Shown: one piece after another, positions 1-7,650 of the stretch
Layout: each line of letters begins with the position of its first letter
Numbering within the stretch: position 1 is the stretch's first letter
NCBI GenBank assembly: GCA_017442315.1
Contig: JAFRZX010000165.1
Location: forward strand, 1-64,000
Source of the DNA: Bacteroidales bacterium
GTDB taxonomy: Bacteria > Bacteroidota > Bacteroidia > Bacteroidales > UBA932
Direction of reading: 5' to 3'
DNA: 64,000 nt
Made by a program: the position numbers and the translations under genes
Notes under the pieces: generated by a model
Database searches by the model: none
What the model was told of the DNA's origin: nothing
The model's input: the letters and a program-made list of their open reading frames with translations, nothing else

Positions 1-18
1 ACTTTATTAAAAAAATGA

Positions 19-26
19 TATATTTG
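19..26 (+). promoter_or_regulatory. -7 promoter box of the toxin-antitoxin remnant
   Basis: TATATTTG fits the Bacteroidota -7 consensus TAnnTTTG and lies 14 bp before the antitoxin ATG. The matching -33 element would fall outside the window, so only half of the promoter can be seen. Confidence 0.45.
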
Positions 27-40
27 CAAAACAAAATAGA

Positions 41-298
41 ATGAAAATGGATGTAGTAAGCAGTAGAGAATTCAGGGCTAACCAGCGTAAATACTTCGAC
101 TTAGCCCTTACAAATGATGTCGTGATTACATCCAGGAGTCACGGCAGCTATAGGCTTGTACCAGTGAGAGAAAGTGATACGCTCATTGATCAGACCACTT
201 TGGAGGCTAAAATCAGGCGCGGAATTGAGGAGTATGAACAGGGTAAGGTTCATAGAATGGAGGAAGGGAGAGTGTTGATGGCTTCCTCAGTCGAATGA
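41..298 (+). CDS. Phd/YefM-type antitoxin
   Basis: An 85-residue protein of the Phd/YefM antitoxin type. The N-terminus MDVVSSREFRANQ followed by KYFDLA and then VITSRSHGSYRLVPV is the usual DNA-binding half of YefM-like antitoxins in Bacteroidota. The charged C-terminal half (residues 50-80) is where the toxin would be bound and neutralised. Such antitoxins normally also repress their own operon. The ATG is 14 bp after a -7 promoter box. The toxin gene that should follow 3 bp downstream is broken, so this antitoxin appears orphaned here; it may still counter related toxins elsewhere or simply be decaying. Family assignment is by motif; function is inferred. Confidence 0.8.
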   Translation: MKMDVVSSREFRANQRKYFDLALTNDVVITSRSHGSYRLVPVRESDTLIDQTTLEAKIRRGIEEYEQGKVHRMEEGRVLMASSVE

Positions 299-301
299 TT
301 A

Positions 302-385
302 ATGAAGACTGAAATGTATAGAATAGTATTTTCTAACGACGCAAAGAAGGACCTTAAGGAACTGAGCAAGAAAGCACCAGCTTAA
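302..385 (+). pseudogene. Truncated RelE/YoeB-type toxin remnant
   Basis: An ATG 3 bp after the antitoxin stop opens a 27-codon frame reading MYRIVFSNDAKKDLKELSKK from its fifth residue. This is the typical start of RelE/YoeB/Txe mRNA-interferase toxins: first beta strand, then the basic helix. It stops at TAA (383-385). In the same frame the next codons give IRIYRVAR and another stop, which resembles the RIVYRV-type strand near the middle of RelE toxins, so an internal deletion is possible. The catalytic C-terminal half is absent, so no active toxin can be made. Intact homologues are about 85-95 residues. Confidence 0.7.
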
Positions 386-476
386 ATTCGTATTTATAGA
401 GTAGCCCGGTAAGTTAACATAATATGTATTGTGTAACAAATTTCTCAGGAAGGGGAGATAGGCAAAAAGATAAACA

Positions 477-508
477 TTTGTAATTATTTCAATAATGAAA
501 TATCTTTG
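477..508 (+). promoter_or_regulatory. Bacteroidota-type promoter of rlmD
   Basis: TTTG (477-480), a 20-bp spacer and TATCTTTG (501-508) match the -33/-7 consensus of the primary sigma factor of Bacteroidota. The expected start of transcription is near 515, about 45 nt before the rlmD ATG. Confidence 0.7.
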
Positions 509-560
509 CAGCACATAATCCATGTGCATGATGATAAAAGCACGTCGAATTCCTTAAGAT

Positions 561-1970
561 ATGGCTAAGAAGAAACAAGAGATAATTTTAGAAAATGTAA
601 CTATCGAGTCTGTTGCCGCAGAAGGCAAAGCTCTGGCAAGAATAGATGGAACCGTACTGTTCGTGCAGTTTGCTGTCCCTGGCGACGTAGTGGACGTCAA
701 GGTGACAAAGAAAAAGAAGAACTACATGGAAGGATTCATTCTGCGCATGGTAAAACCGTCAGAGCACCGTATTGAACCGTTCTGCAAGCATTTCGGCATA
801 TGCGGAGGATGCAAATGGCAGCCACTTCCATATGAAATGCAGCTACAGGCCAAGCAGCAGCAGGTTTACGATCAGCTAGTCAGGATAGGCCATCTTGATG
901 TACCTGAAATATCCCCTATCGTTCCATCAGATGACACTACGTATTATCGTAACAAACTGGAGTTTACATTTTCTCAACGTAGATGGATCTTTGATAACGA
1001 GGATGTCGAAAGCCTGTCTGAAAAGGAAAAATATGGTCTTGGATTCCACGTCGGCAGATTCTTTGACAAGGTCCTTGACATAGAACACTGCTATCTCCAG
1101 AGGGAGCCATCAAACGAAATCCGTCTATTCATCAGAAAATACGCATTGGATAACGGATTGAGCTTCTTCAACATACGTGAACACTCCGGCTTCCTACGCA
1201 ATATGTTCATAAGGACCACCGAAGAAGGAAACGTGATGCTGATCATATGTTTCTATCACGAAGACACTGAAGCCAGACAAGCTCTCCTGAATGCTGTAGC
1301 CGAAAGATTCCCTCAGATAACTTCGCTTTACTACGTCATAAACGGAAAAGCCAATGACTCGATTTCCGATCAGGAATGTATCCTGTACAAGGGAGAAGAT
1401 GCCATATACGAATATATGGAAGGCCTCAGATTCAAGATCGGGCCGAAATCATTCTATCAGACCAACACAAAACAGGCATACAAGCTCTATAGCATAACAC
1501 GTGAGTTCGCTGCCTTGACAGGCTCCGAGACAGTATATGACCTATACACCGGTACTGGTACTATAGCTCAGTTCATTTCAAGCAAGGCTGAAAAGGTCAT
1601 CGGTATCGAATATGTTCCTGAGGCTATTGAAGATGCCAAGGTCAATGCTGCAAACAACAATATCACAAACTGCGAATTCTTTGCAGGAGACATGAAAGAT
1701 ATACTCACCGATGACTTCGTCAGAGAACACGGACATCCTGATGTCATAATTCTGGATCCTCCAAGAGCAGGCATTCACCCTGATGTAGCCCAAGTCATAC
1801 TCAATGCAGCACCAGAACGCATGGTTTATGTCAGCTGCAATCCAGCTTCACAGGCACGCGATCTTGAAATCCTATGCAAGGACTACACAATCGCATCCGT
1901 ACAGCCGGTAGATATGTTCCCGCATACCCATCACGTAGAAAATGTCGTAATGCTCAAACGCAAGGCATAG
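561..1970 (+). CDS. rlmD: 23S rRNA (uracil-5-)-methyltransferase, RumA/RlmD family
   Basis: A 469-residue SAM-dependent RNA m5U methyltransferase of the TrmA/RumA family, expected to methylate a uridine of 23S rRNA (U1939 in E. coli numbering). Residues 1-65 form a TRAM RNA-binding domain. Cys75, Cys81 and Cys84 (C-x5-CGGC) plus a later Cys in IEHCYLQ are the four ligands of the [4Fe-4S] cluster. The Rossmann core starts at YDLYTGTGTIAQ, and DPPRAG and the catalytic Cys in YVSCNP follow in the proper order. Length is normal. The gene has its own promoter and converges with the NfeD gene with only 3 bp between stop codons. The exact target uridine (RlmD, RlmC or TrmA type) is inferred from family annotation in Bacteroidota. 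Confidence 0.9.
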   Translation: MAKKKQEIILENVTIESVAAEGKALARIDGTVLFVQFAVPGDVVDVKVTKKKKNYMEGFILRMVKPSEHRIEPFCKHFGICGGCKWQPLPYEMQLQAKQQQVYDQLVRIGHLDVPEISPIVPSDDTTYYRNKLEFTFSQRRWIFDNEDVESLSEKEKYGLGFHVGRFFDKVLDIEHCYLQREPSNEIRLFIRKYALDNGLSFFNIREHSGFLRNMFIRTTEEGNVMLIICFYHEDTEARQALLNAVAERFPQITSLYYVINGKANDSISDQECILYKGEDAIYEYMEGLRFKIGPKSFYQTNTKQAYKLYSITREFAALTGSETVYDLYTGTGTIAQFISSKAEKVIGIEYVPEAIEDAKVNAANNNITNCEFFAGDMKDILTDDFVREHGHPDVIILDPPRAGIHPDVAQVILNAAPERMVYVSCNPASQARDLEILCKDYTIASVQPVDMFPHTHHVENVVMLKRKA

Positions 1971-1983
1971 GAATCAGGCCTTG
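1961..1983. terminator. Possible shared hairpin between convergent genes
   Basis: CAAGGC (1961-1966) and GCCTTG (1978-1983) can pair around an 11-nt loop that contains both stop codons of the converging rlmD and NfeD genes. There is no T-run, so intrinsic termination is doubtful. Confidence 0.3.
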
Positions 1984-3299
1984 TCGCAATACAGTCTCCC
2001 CTGTTCAGCATGAACAACTCTCAAGGTCTCCCCTTTTGAAGAAAAACCTCCAAATTTGAGAACGGCTTCATAAATGCGTCCGTCTCCGGTAATCACTTTT
2101 CCGGAAGGACGCATATCTGTAAACACTGTAACATGCTGACCGACCAGATCAGACAATCCGGACTCCACACCTGTGAATCCGTCTTCAGCCTTAAGTTCCT
2201 GTCTTAGAGCAATATAATTGAAAGAACGGGTAGAATAAAGTTTTCTGACCAACCATATAGACCCGAATATAGCTGCAGCAGCCGATATCACGACTAAGCC
2301 TATAGGTCTGACCACCGGCTCAAGGTTAAGAGTTCCGTCCCATCTGAACAGTTCCGCATTATCTACCATTGCAAAAGCAAGCGCGAACACAACAGCTGTA
2401 ATGCCGGAGATTCCGCATATTCCGAAACCGGGAATCACAAAAATCTCCAATCCTATAAGTACCAACCCTATGACAAACAGCATAATTTCCCAATGTGATG
2501 CCAGATGACCAAGATAAGCCGGAGCAAAATAAAGCACAGCTCCAACTATGGCCGTAAGAAGAGGCAGACCGATTCCTGGAGTACGGATCTCAACAAAAAT
2601 ACCTCCTATTATCATCATCATGAAAATGGACTGCAGCAAAGGATTCAAAAGAAGTTGAATAATTCTGTCAATCCAAGTCATGTCATCGTCAAGACTTCTG
2701 ATAATATAATCTTCTCCTGCTGCTATAGCCATAACCACAGACACAACATCTTCATAGACACCATCACAATAACCTACTTCAATAGCTTCAGAAGGAGTAA
2801 GACTCAATACATCGGCAGTATCTACCATAGATTCTGCTATATGCGGGTCACGTCCGGTTGCCTGAGCCGTAGAACGCATCATGCCCCTCATAAATGACTG
2901 ATACTTGTCTGGCATCACATTACCGGACTGGTCAACAACAGTAGCAGCACCTATCGAACTGCCGGTCTTCATATATATGGAATCACATGCAATGCTGATA
3001 AGGGCACCAGCAGAGGCTGCCTGCATGTTTACATATGCAATGACCGGTAGTTCACACCTAAGTATTGCAGTCCTGATGCTGTCGGCTGCATCGACAGCAC
3101 CTCCATATGTATCCAAATCCAGCAGAATGTAATCTGCAGAAGCTTCTTCGGCCTTTTTCAGACCGGAAACCACCAGACGCTGGGCAGCCTTGTCTATGTC
3201 TTGATCAAGCCTTATCCGATAAAAGACCCTGGTGGAATCGTTTCCAAATACAGTCACTGCAGACAACAGTGAAAGAAAGCATATAAAAAGGTGTTTCAT
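1974..3299 (-). CDS. NfeD-type membrane serine protease (ClpP-like domain)
   Basis: A 441-residue NfeD/stomatin-operon-partner protein. A signal peptide (residues 1-20) precedes a ClpP/crotonase-like protease domain (about 25-200) with LDLDTYGG, the nucleophile Ser96 in AASAGAL, and Lys132, placed like the Ser-Lys dyad known from archaeal 1510-N. About five membrane helices follow (roughly 215-345), and the C-terminal 80 residues form the NfeD OB-fold domain. Family members cleave stomatin-like membrane proteins and are linked to membrane quality control; no stomatin gene is visible next door. I chose the ATG at 3297-3299 because it opens the signal peptide. The frame stays open further upstream, but that part lies inside the divergent gene. 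Confidence 0.85.
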   Translation of the reverse strand: MKHLFICFLSLLSAVTVFGNDSTRVFYRIRLDQDIDKAAQRLVVSGLKKAEEASADYILLDLDTYGGAVDAADSIRTAILRCELPVIAYVNMQAASAGALISIACDSIYMKTGSSIGAATVVDQSGNVMPDKYQSFMRGMMRSTAQATGRDPHIAESMVDTADVLSLTPSEAIEVGYCDGVYEDVVSVVMAIAAGEDYIIRSLDDDMTWIDRIIQLLLNPLLQSIFMMMIIGGIFVEIRTPGIGLPLLTAIVGAVLYFAPAYLGHLASHWEIMLFVIGLVLIGLEIFVIPGFGICGISGITAVVFALAFAMVDNAELFRWDGTLNLEPVVRPIGLVVISAAAAIFGSIWLVRKLYSTRSFNYIALRQELKAEDGFTGVESGLSDLVGQHVTVFTDMRPSGKVITGDGRIYEAVLKFGGFSSKGETLRVVHAEQGRLYCDKA

Positions 3300-3323
3300 A
3301 CGTATATAAAAGCAGACTGGTGA

Positions 3324-3351
3324 CAAATATAAGATTATTTTTATAACTTTG
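3324..3351. promoter_or_regulatory. Overlapping divergent promoters
   Basis: On the minus strand TATATTTG (3324-3331) serves the NfeD gene; on the plus strand TAACTTTG (3344-3351) serves the exchanger gene. The two -7 boxes are 12 bp apart, so the two promoters must share DNA and may compete for polymerase. The -33 elements are weak (TTGG for the minus promoter). Confidence 0.5.
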
Positions 3352-3387
3352 CCAAGATTAGACAGTACTGAACCAAAACTATTTAAA

Positions 3388-4353
3388 ATGGAAATCTTTT
3401 CACAGATTGCATTGCTTCTTCTAGGCCTGATTCTTATTTTACTAGGAGCCAATGCATTAGTTGACGGCTCTTCCAGCATAGCAAAGAAATCCGGATTAAG
3501 CGAATTTCTCATAGGCCTTACGATAGTAGGTATCGGAACCTCCACACCGGAAATGGTGGTAAGCTTCATGTCTTCATTCCAAGGAAATGCCGATATGTCT
3601 ATTGGTAATATCGTAGGATCCAACATATTCAACACATTGATGATTCTTGGAGTCACTGCTTTGATATCCCCATTAGTCATCACCAAAGGAAATCTCAGAA
3701 AAGACATTCCTCTTAATATATTTGTTACAATACTGCTGATAATACTTGGCATGAACTTCAGTATCTTCGGCATAGGTCAGAATAAGTTGAACAGAATCGA
3801 CGGCATAATACTTCTGACAATTTTCGTCCTGTATATGTGGCATTCTTTCAGACATGACACCCCTACGTCTGAAGAAGACAGCGACAACATCAAGGAATAT
3901 AGCATTGCCCGATCAATACTTATGATTGCAGCCGGCCTCTGCGGACTGATAATCGGAGGCAGACTTTTTGTCAACTCATCAACAGATCTGGCACATAGTT
4001 TCGGTATATCAGACAAATTCATAGCTATTACGGTCATGGCTGCCGGGACATCAATGCCTGAACTGGCGACTTGCGTTGTAGCCGCCTTCAAGGGAAGAGG
4101 TCAGCTTGCACTCGGCAACATACTGGGATCCAACATATCAAACATTCTGCTCATCCTAGGAGGAGCTTCTCTGATCAATCCCCTGTCATTCACAGGAATG
4201 ACTACAGTGGATATGGGAATCCTTCTGGCGTCATCGGTATTCATTCTCCTGAGCGCATACATATTCAGAAAAAAGAGCCTCGACAGAGTTGAAGGCATCA
4301 TCCTTCTGCTTCTGGAGGCTGGATATATGTGGTATCTGATAATCAATATTTAA
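3388..4353 (+). CDS. Calcium/sodium antiporter, CaCA (YrbG-like) family
   Basis: A 321-residue integral membrane protein with about ten helices in two inverted halves. Each half carries the alpha-repeat signature: GTSTPEMVVS then GNIVGSNIFN in the first, and AAGTSMPELAT then GNILGSNISN in the second. The acidic residues in these repeats bind the cation in CaCA exchangers. A cytoplasmic linker (about residues 155-185) joins the halves. The ATG at 3388 was chosen because an in-frame TTG further upstream lies inside the -7 promoter box. Only 4 bp separate its stop from the HdrC gene, so it may be the first gene of the Hdr operon. That would suggest coupling to membrane energetics, although this is inference. 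The ion specificity (Ca2+ or other, Na+ or H+) cannot be read from sequence. Confidence 0.85.
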   Translation: MEIFSQIALLLLGLILILLGANALVDGSSSIAKKSGLSEFLIGLTIVGIGTSTPEMVVSFMSSFQGNADMSIGNIVGSNIFNTLMILGVTALISPLVITKGNLRKDIPLNIFVTILLIILGMNFSIFGIGQNKLNRIDGIILLTIFVLYMWHSFRHDTPTSEEDSDNIKEYSIARSILMIAAGLCGLIIGGRLFVNSSTDLAHSFGISDKFIAITVMAAGTSMPELATCVVAAFKGRGQLALGNILGSNISNILLILGGASLINPLSFTGMTTVDMGILLASSVFILLSAYIFRKKSLDRVEGIILLLLEAGYMWYLIINI

Positions 4354-4357
4354 AACA

Positions 4358-5056
4358 ATGGGGAAACTATACGAAATGCTTCAGGATGACTACCGCGTAA
4401 AGGAAGGCCTGAAGACCTGCATAAATTGCGGTACATGTACAGCAATATGTCCTGCGGCTGAATTCTACAGATATGATCCTCGAAAGATTGTGGATACAGT
4501 TCAGCGTGGAGACGAGCAGGAGATTGAGAATCTGCTTAAAAGCGACACAATATGGTACTGCGGCGAATGTCTGTCATGTCTGACAAGGTGTCCGCGCAGA
4601 AACGGACCGGGCCTTGTGATCATGGCGTTAAGGAATCTGTCAGCAAAACTGGGATACTTTGTGGAATCTGAAAAAGGACGCCAGCTCTACCCTCTCACAA
4701 AGATGATGACAGACAATATTCTCAATTACGGATACTGCATCTATCCCGACACCTTCAAATGGGAGGATCATGTAGAATCCGGACCTGTATGGAAGTGGCA
4801 TACAGAACATTATGCCGACAGCTATGAAAGACAAGGTGCCAACTACAAAGGAAACGGTCCTGGAGCATTAAGAAAGATCCCGCAGGAATCACTTGATGAA
4901 CTTAAAAGCATATTTGATGTCACAGGAGCAACGGAAAGAATGGAAACTGTGGAAAAGTTCTCACAGAAGAAGGCACAGGAAATGGGAATGAGCATGGATG
5001 AATATTTCCGCCATACCTTTGAGCACTGCACGGAAGGACACTTCAACAACGAATGA
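4358..5056 (+). CDS. Heterodisulfide reductase subunit C-like iron-sulfur protein
   Basis: A 232-residue HdrC-type protein with two [4Fe-4S] binding motifs: CINCGTCTAICP near residues 21-32 and CGECLSCLTRCP near 68-79. HdrC passes electrons between the flavoprotein HdrA and the catalytic HdrB in Hdr complexes. The C-terminal 150 residues are a long extension (methanogen HdrC is about 190 residues) without recognisable domains, rich in aromatic and charged residues. It is the first hdr-type gene of a rightward operon with HdrB, HdrA, a second HdrC and an HdrED fusion; the 82-bp gap to HdrB is the largest apart from the one before HdrA. Electron donor and acceptor are unknown. Confidence 0.85.
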   Translation: MGKLYEMLQDDYRVKEGLKTCINCGTCTAICPAAEFYRYDPRKIVDTVQRGDEQEIENLLKSDTIWYCGECLSCLTRCPRRNGPGLVIMALRNLSAKLGYFVESEKGRQLYPLTKMMTDNILNYGYCIYPDTFKWEDHVESGPVWKWHTEHYADSYERQGANYKGNGPGALRKIPQESLDELKSIFDVTGATERMETVEKFSQKKAQEMGMSMDEYFRHTFEHCTEGHFNNE

Positions 5057-5139
5057 TTTTTCAGATGAGTCGGGATGAATCAGCCTGAGTATCTCTGCCC
5101 ATCTTCAACATATAAGAATTTTCTGAAAAGATATAAGAC

Positions 5140-6210
5140 ATGATATACCAAGGAAAGAAAAAGATTTGGAGTGATTATCAGAAAGAAATACCGGATGATC
5201 ACTGGTATTATGTGAGAAGCTGCATCAGACAGAACTTCTTTCCTGCATCAGAAAAGATGTTTCTGGAAATATGCAGGGATGTCTTAGGTAAAGATATATA
5301 CGAAAACGAACACCACACTACATGCGGTGGCATCGCATACCACTGCGACACTATCCCTCAGGAGACTGCAATGACAATTGTAGCCAGGCAATTCGCACTC
5401 ATGACAGAGGCTGGGTATAAGAATTACGTTGCATCATGTATAACATCATTCGGAAACTATTCTGAAATACTTGAGACATGGCGTGAGTTTCCTGAGCTGG
5501 AAACAAAAATACGTGAGATGCTCTGGAAAGCATGCAGAAAGGAATTCAATAAACCTGAATATCTTGCCCATTCAAGCGACCTGATATATAAATTCCGTAA
5601 TGAAATTGCGGAAAAAGCCAGATTCCATCTTATAAATAAAGATACAGGAGAACCGTTGAGAGTCGTTGAACATATAGGGTGTCACTATTCCAAAATGTTT
5701 CCTTCAAAAGGAGTCGGAGGAGCCGAATACCCGTACGTGCTGACCGGAATGGTGGAATCATGGGGTGGCAATGTAATTGATTACCCGGAACGCAGACATT
5801 GCTGCGGATATGGATTCAGACAATATCATGTAAAGGCAAACAGAGGATACTCAATCGCAAACACTCACAAGAAGTTTGAATCAATGGAGCCATACAAGCC
5901 TGACATGATCATAACCAATTGTCCGGGATGCCCGTATTTTCTCGACAGATGGCAATATGTGATAGCAGAAATGGAGGGAAAGACTTACGGTCAGAACGGA
6001 TATGGAATACCAGTGTTCACCTATGAGGAAGTTGCCGGACTTGTACTGGGATATGATCCTTGGGATCTGGGGCTTCAGCTCCATCAGGTGGCTGTAGAAC
6101 CCCTCTTGGACAAGATCGGCATTGAATACGACCCTGCAAGCAAATATCTCGGAACGAACCGCAAGGACATTATGCGTCCGGAGTTGCCAGCAAACCTTAA
6201 ATGTCATTAG
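5140..6210 (+). CDS. Heterodisulfide reductase subunit B-like protein (CCG domain)
   Basis: A 356-residue HdrB-type protein, the subunit that holds the noncubane [4Fe-4S] clusters and reduces disulfides in methanogens. The C-terminal Cys-rich motif is complete: IGCHYSK, RHCCGYG and NCPGCPYF near residues 180-267. The N-terminal motif is changed: TTCGGIAYHCD has one Cys where the classic motif has CC, followed by ASCITSF. One of the two clusters may therefore be altered, and the substrate need not be a CoM-CoB-like heterodisulfide. The length exceeds archaeal HdrB (about 290). It belongs to the hdr operon; a 79-bp gap containing GAAGCTGTTT follows. Confidence 0.82.
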   Translation: MIYQGKKKIWSDYQKEIPDDHWYYVRSCIRQNFFPASEKMFLEICRDVLGKDIYENEHHTTCGGIAYHCDTIPQETAMTIVARQFALMTEAGYKNYVASCITSFGNYSEILETWREFPELETKIREMLWKACRKEFNKPEYLAHSSDLIYKFRNEIAEKARFHLINKDTGEPLRVVEHIGCHYSKMFPSKGVGGAEYPYVLTGMVESWGGNVIDYPERRHCCGYGFRQYHVKANRGYSIANTHKKFESMEPYKPDMIITNCPGCPYFLDRWQYVIAEMEGKTYGQNGYGIPVFTYEEVAGLVLGYDPWDLGLQLHQVAVEPLLDKIGIEYDPASKYLGTNRKDIMRPELPANLKCH

Positions 6211-6289
6211 GAAGCTGTTTTTAAATTATCTGTCCTCAGACATATTTTAAAATTTTTGTTGAAAAAAAATCAGACAACTTCTCAAATAA

Positions 6290-7309
6290 ATGAAAGAAAT
6301 CATAGTTATAATAGGAGGTGGAATAGCCGGTCTGGAAGCTGCTTCACAGCTGCTGAAACTCGGATATTCTCCGATTATAGTCGAAAAATCCGATCACCTC
6401 GGAGGACATGTATCACGCTGGAACAAACTATTCCCGGACATGACTCCAGCCCAGGACCTGCTTTCAGAACTGATCATGTCCAGCAAGGATGCCAATATAT
6501 TCCTTAACACAGCAATATCATCCATGAACCGGCTCAAAGACAGCTACAACATAATGCTGTCCAACGGGATATCGATAATAACCAAATACATTCTGATAAC
6601 TACAGGATTCAGGTTATTTGATGCCTCAAAGAAAGAAGAATACGGATATGGAGTTTACGATCAGGTAATTACAAACGCCGATCTAGAGCATTGGTTCAAT
6701 AACGGAAATGACGGGAGAATTGATAATTCACAGATGAATGCAATAGGTTTCGTTCATTGTGTAGGTTCAAGAGATGAAAAGGCAAGGAATACACAGTGCT
6801 CGAAAGTGTGCTGCATTACGGCCATCAAACAGGCAATAGAACTAAAGGAACGTTTCCCAGATGCACAGATATATTGCTTTTACATGGATCTGAGACTGTT
6901 CGGGAAGAAATTCGAGGACTTCTACATAAAAGCACAGAAAGATTTCGGAATACATTTCATCAGAGGACGTGTGTCGGAAGTCAGCGAGAATATCGAAGGA
7001 AAGGTAATCGTAAAGGCAGAGGATACATTGGCAGGAAAACCGATAAAGGTAACATTGGACCTTCTGGTCCTCATGTCAGGCATGGTCTGCAATCCTGATA
7101 GTACCAGGACAGCCGGCATGATGGCACTTCCGATTGATTCTGACGGATTTCTAAAGAGCAGTGACAATGTATTCCACATAACTTCGTCACCAAAACAGGG
7201 TATTTACTATGCCGGTGCATGCACTGGACCAAAGACAGTACCTGAAACTCTGGCTGAAGCGCGTTCTGCAGTTCTGGAAATACATTCACACATAATAGGG
7301 AAAGAATGA
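6290..7309 (+). CDS. Short HdrA-like FAD/iron-sulfur oxidoreductase
   Basis: A 339-residue HdrA-type flavoprotein. The FAD-binding GGGIAGLEAA motif is at residues 8-17, followed by VEKSDHLGGHVSRW. The family-specific cysteine cluster is present: FVHCVGSRD then CSKVCCITA near residues 158-185. The C-terminus YYAGACTGPKTVPETLAEA is the second half of the FAD site. Methanogen HdrA is about 650 residues, with an N-terminal domain and extra ferredoxin modules; these are missing. Classic bifurcation with ferredoxin is thus less likely, or needs partner subunits. It overlaps the next gene by 4 bp (ATGA), showing translational coupling. Confidence 0.85.
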   Translation: MKEIIVIIGGGIAGLEAASQLLKLGYSPIIVEKSDHLGGHVSRWNKLFPDMTPAQDLLSELIMSSKDANIFLNTAISSMNRLKDSYNIMLSNGISIITKYILITTGFRLFDASKKEEYGYGVYDQVITNADLEHWFNNGNDGRIDNSQMNAIGFVHCVGSRDEKARNTQCSKVCCITAIKQAIELKERFPDAQIYCFYMDLRLFGKKFEDFYIKAQKDFGIHFIRGRVSEVSENIEGKVIVKAEDTLAGKPIKVTLDLLVLMSGMVCNPDSTRTAGMMALPIDSDGFLKSSDNVFHITSSPKQGIYYAGACTGPKTVPETLAEARSAVLEIHSHIIGKE

Positions 7310-7650
7310 TGAACGTATTCGGTTTCAAGATATCTCCAAGTTCAGCTATAGATATGGACAAGGTCGACAGAGCCCGCTTCGAGGAGCTCTGCCGCGTCGA
7401 ACCCGACGCGGTACGCTGCATGGCCTGCGGCTCATGCAGCGCGACCTGCCCGGCATCAGCTTTTTCAGGCATGAGCATCAGAAAAGTGCTGCTGATGCTT
7501 CAAAGAGGAAAGGAAAAGGATGCCTTTAGAATGATGAGGAACTGCATGCTATGCGGCAAATGCACGATGGTGTGTCCAAGAGGCATAAATACAAGACATC
7601 TCATACTGTCTATATGCCGGATATATGATGATAAGGAGGGTAAGCAATGA
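7306..7650 (+). CDS. Second HdrC-like dicluster ferredoxin
   Basis: A 114-residue iron-sulfur protein with two [4Fe-4S] motifs, CMACGSCSATCP (about 38-49) and CMLCGKCTMVCP (about 80-91). It resembles the core of HdrC without the long C-terminal tail of the first HdrC. Together with the neighbouring flavoprotein and the membrane HdrED fusion it could form the connecting wire between membrane quinone and HdrA. It overlaps HdrA by 4 bp and the HdrED gene by 4 bp, so the three are translated as a unit. An alternative ATG lies one codon downstream. A small GC-rich patch with CGCG (about 7370-7450) stands out from the AT-rich surroundings. Confidence 0.85.
   Translation: MMNVFGFKISPSSAIDMDKVDRARFEELCRVEPDAVRCMACGSCSATCPASAFSGMSIRKVLLMLQRGKEKDAFRMMRNCMLCGKCTMVCPRGINTRHLILSICRIYDDKEGKQ

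Noticed and set aside
299..529. Minus-strand frame opposite the toxin remnant
   Set aside because: It has no recognisable family and runs across a promoter and the decayed toxin; it looks like a chance frame.
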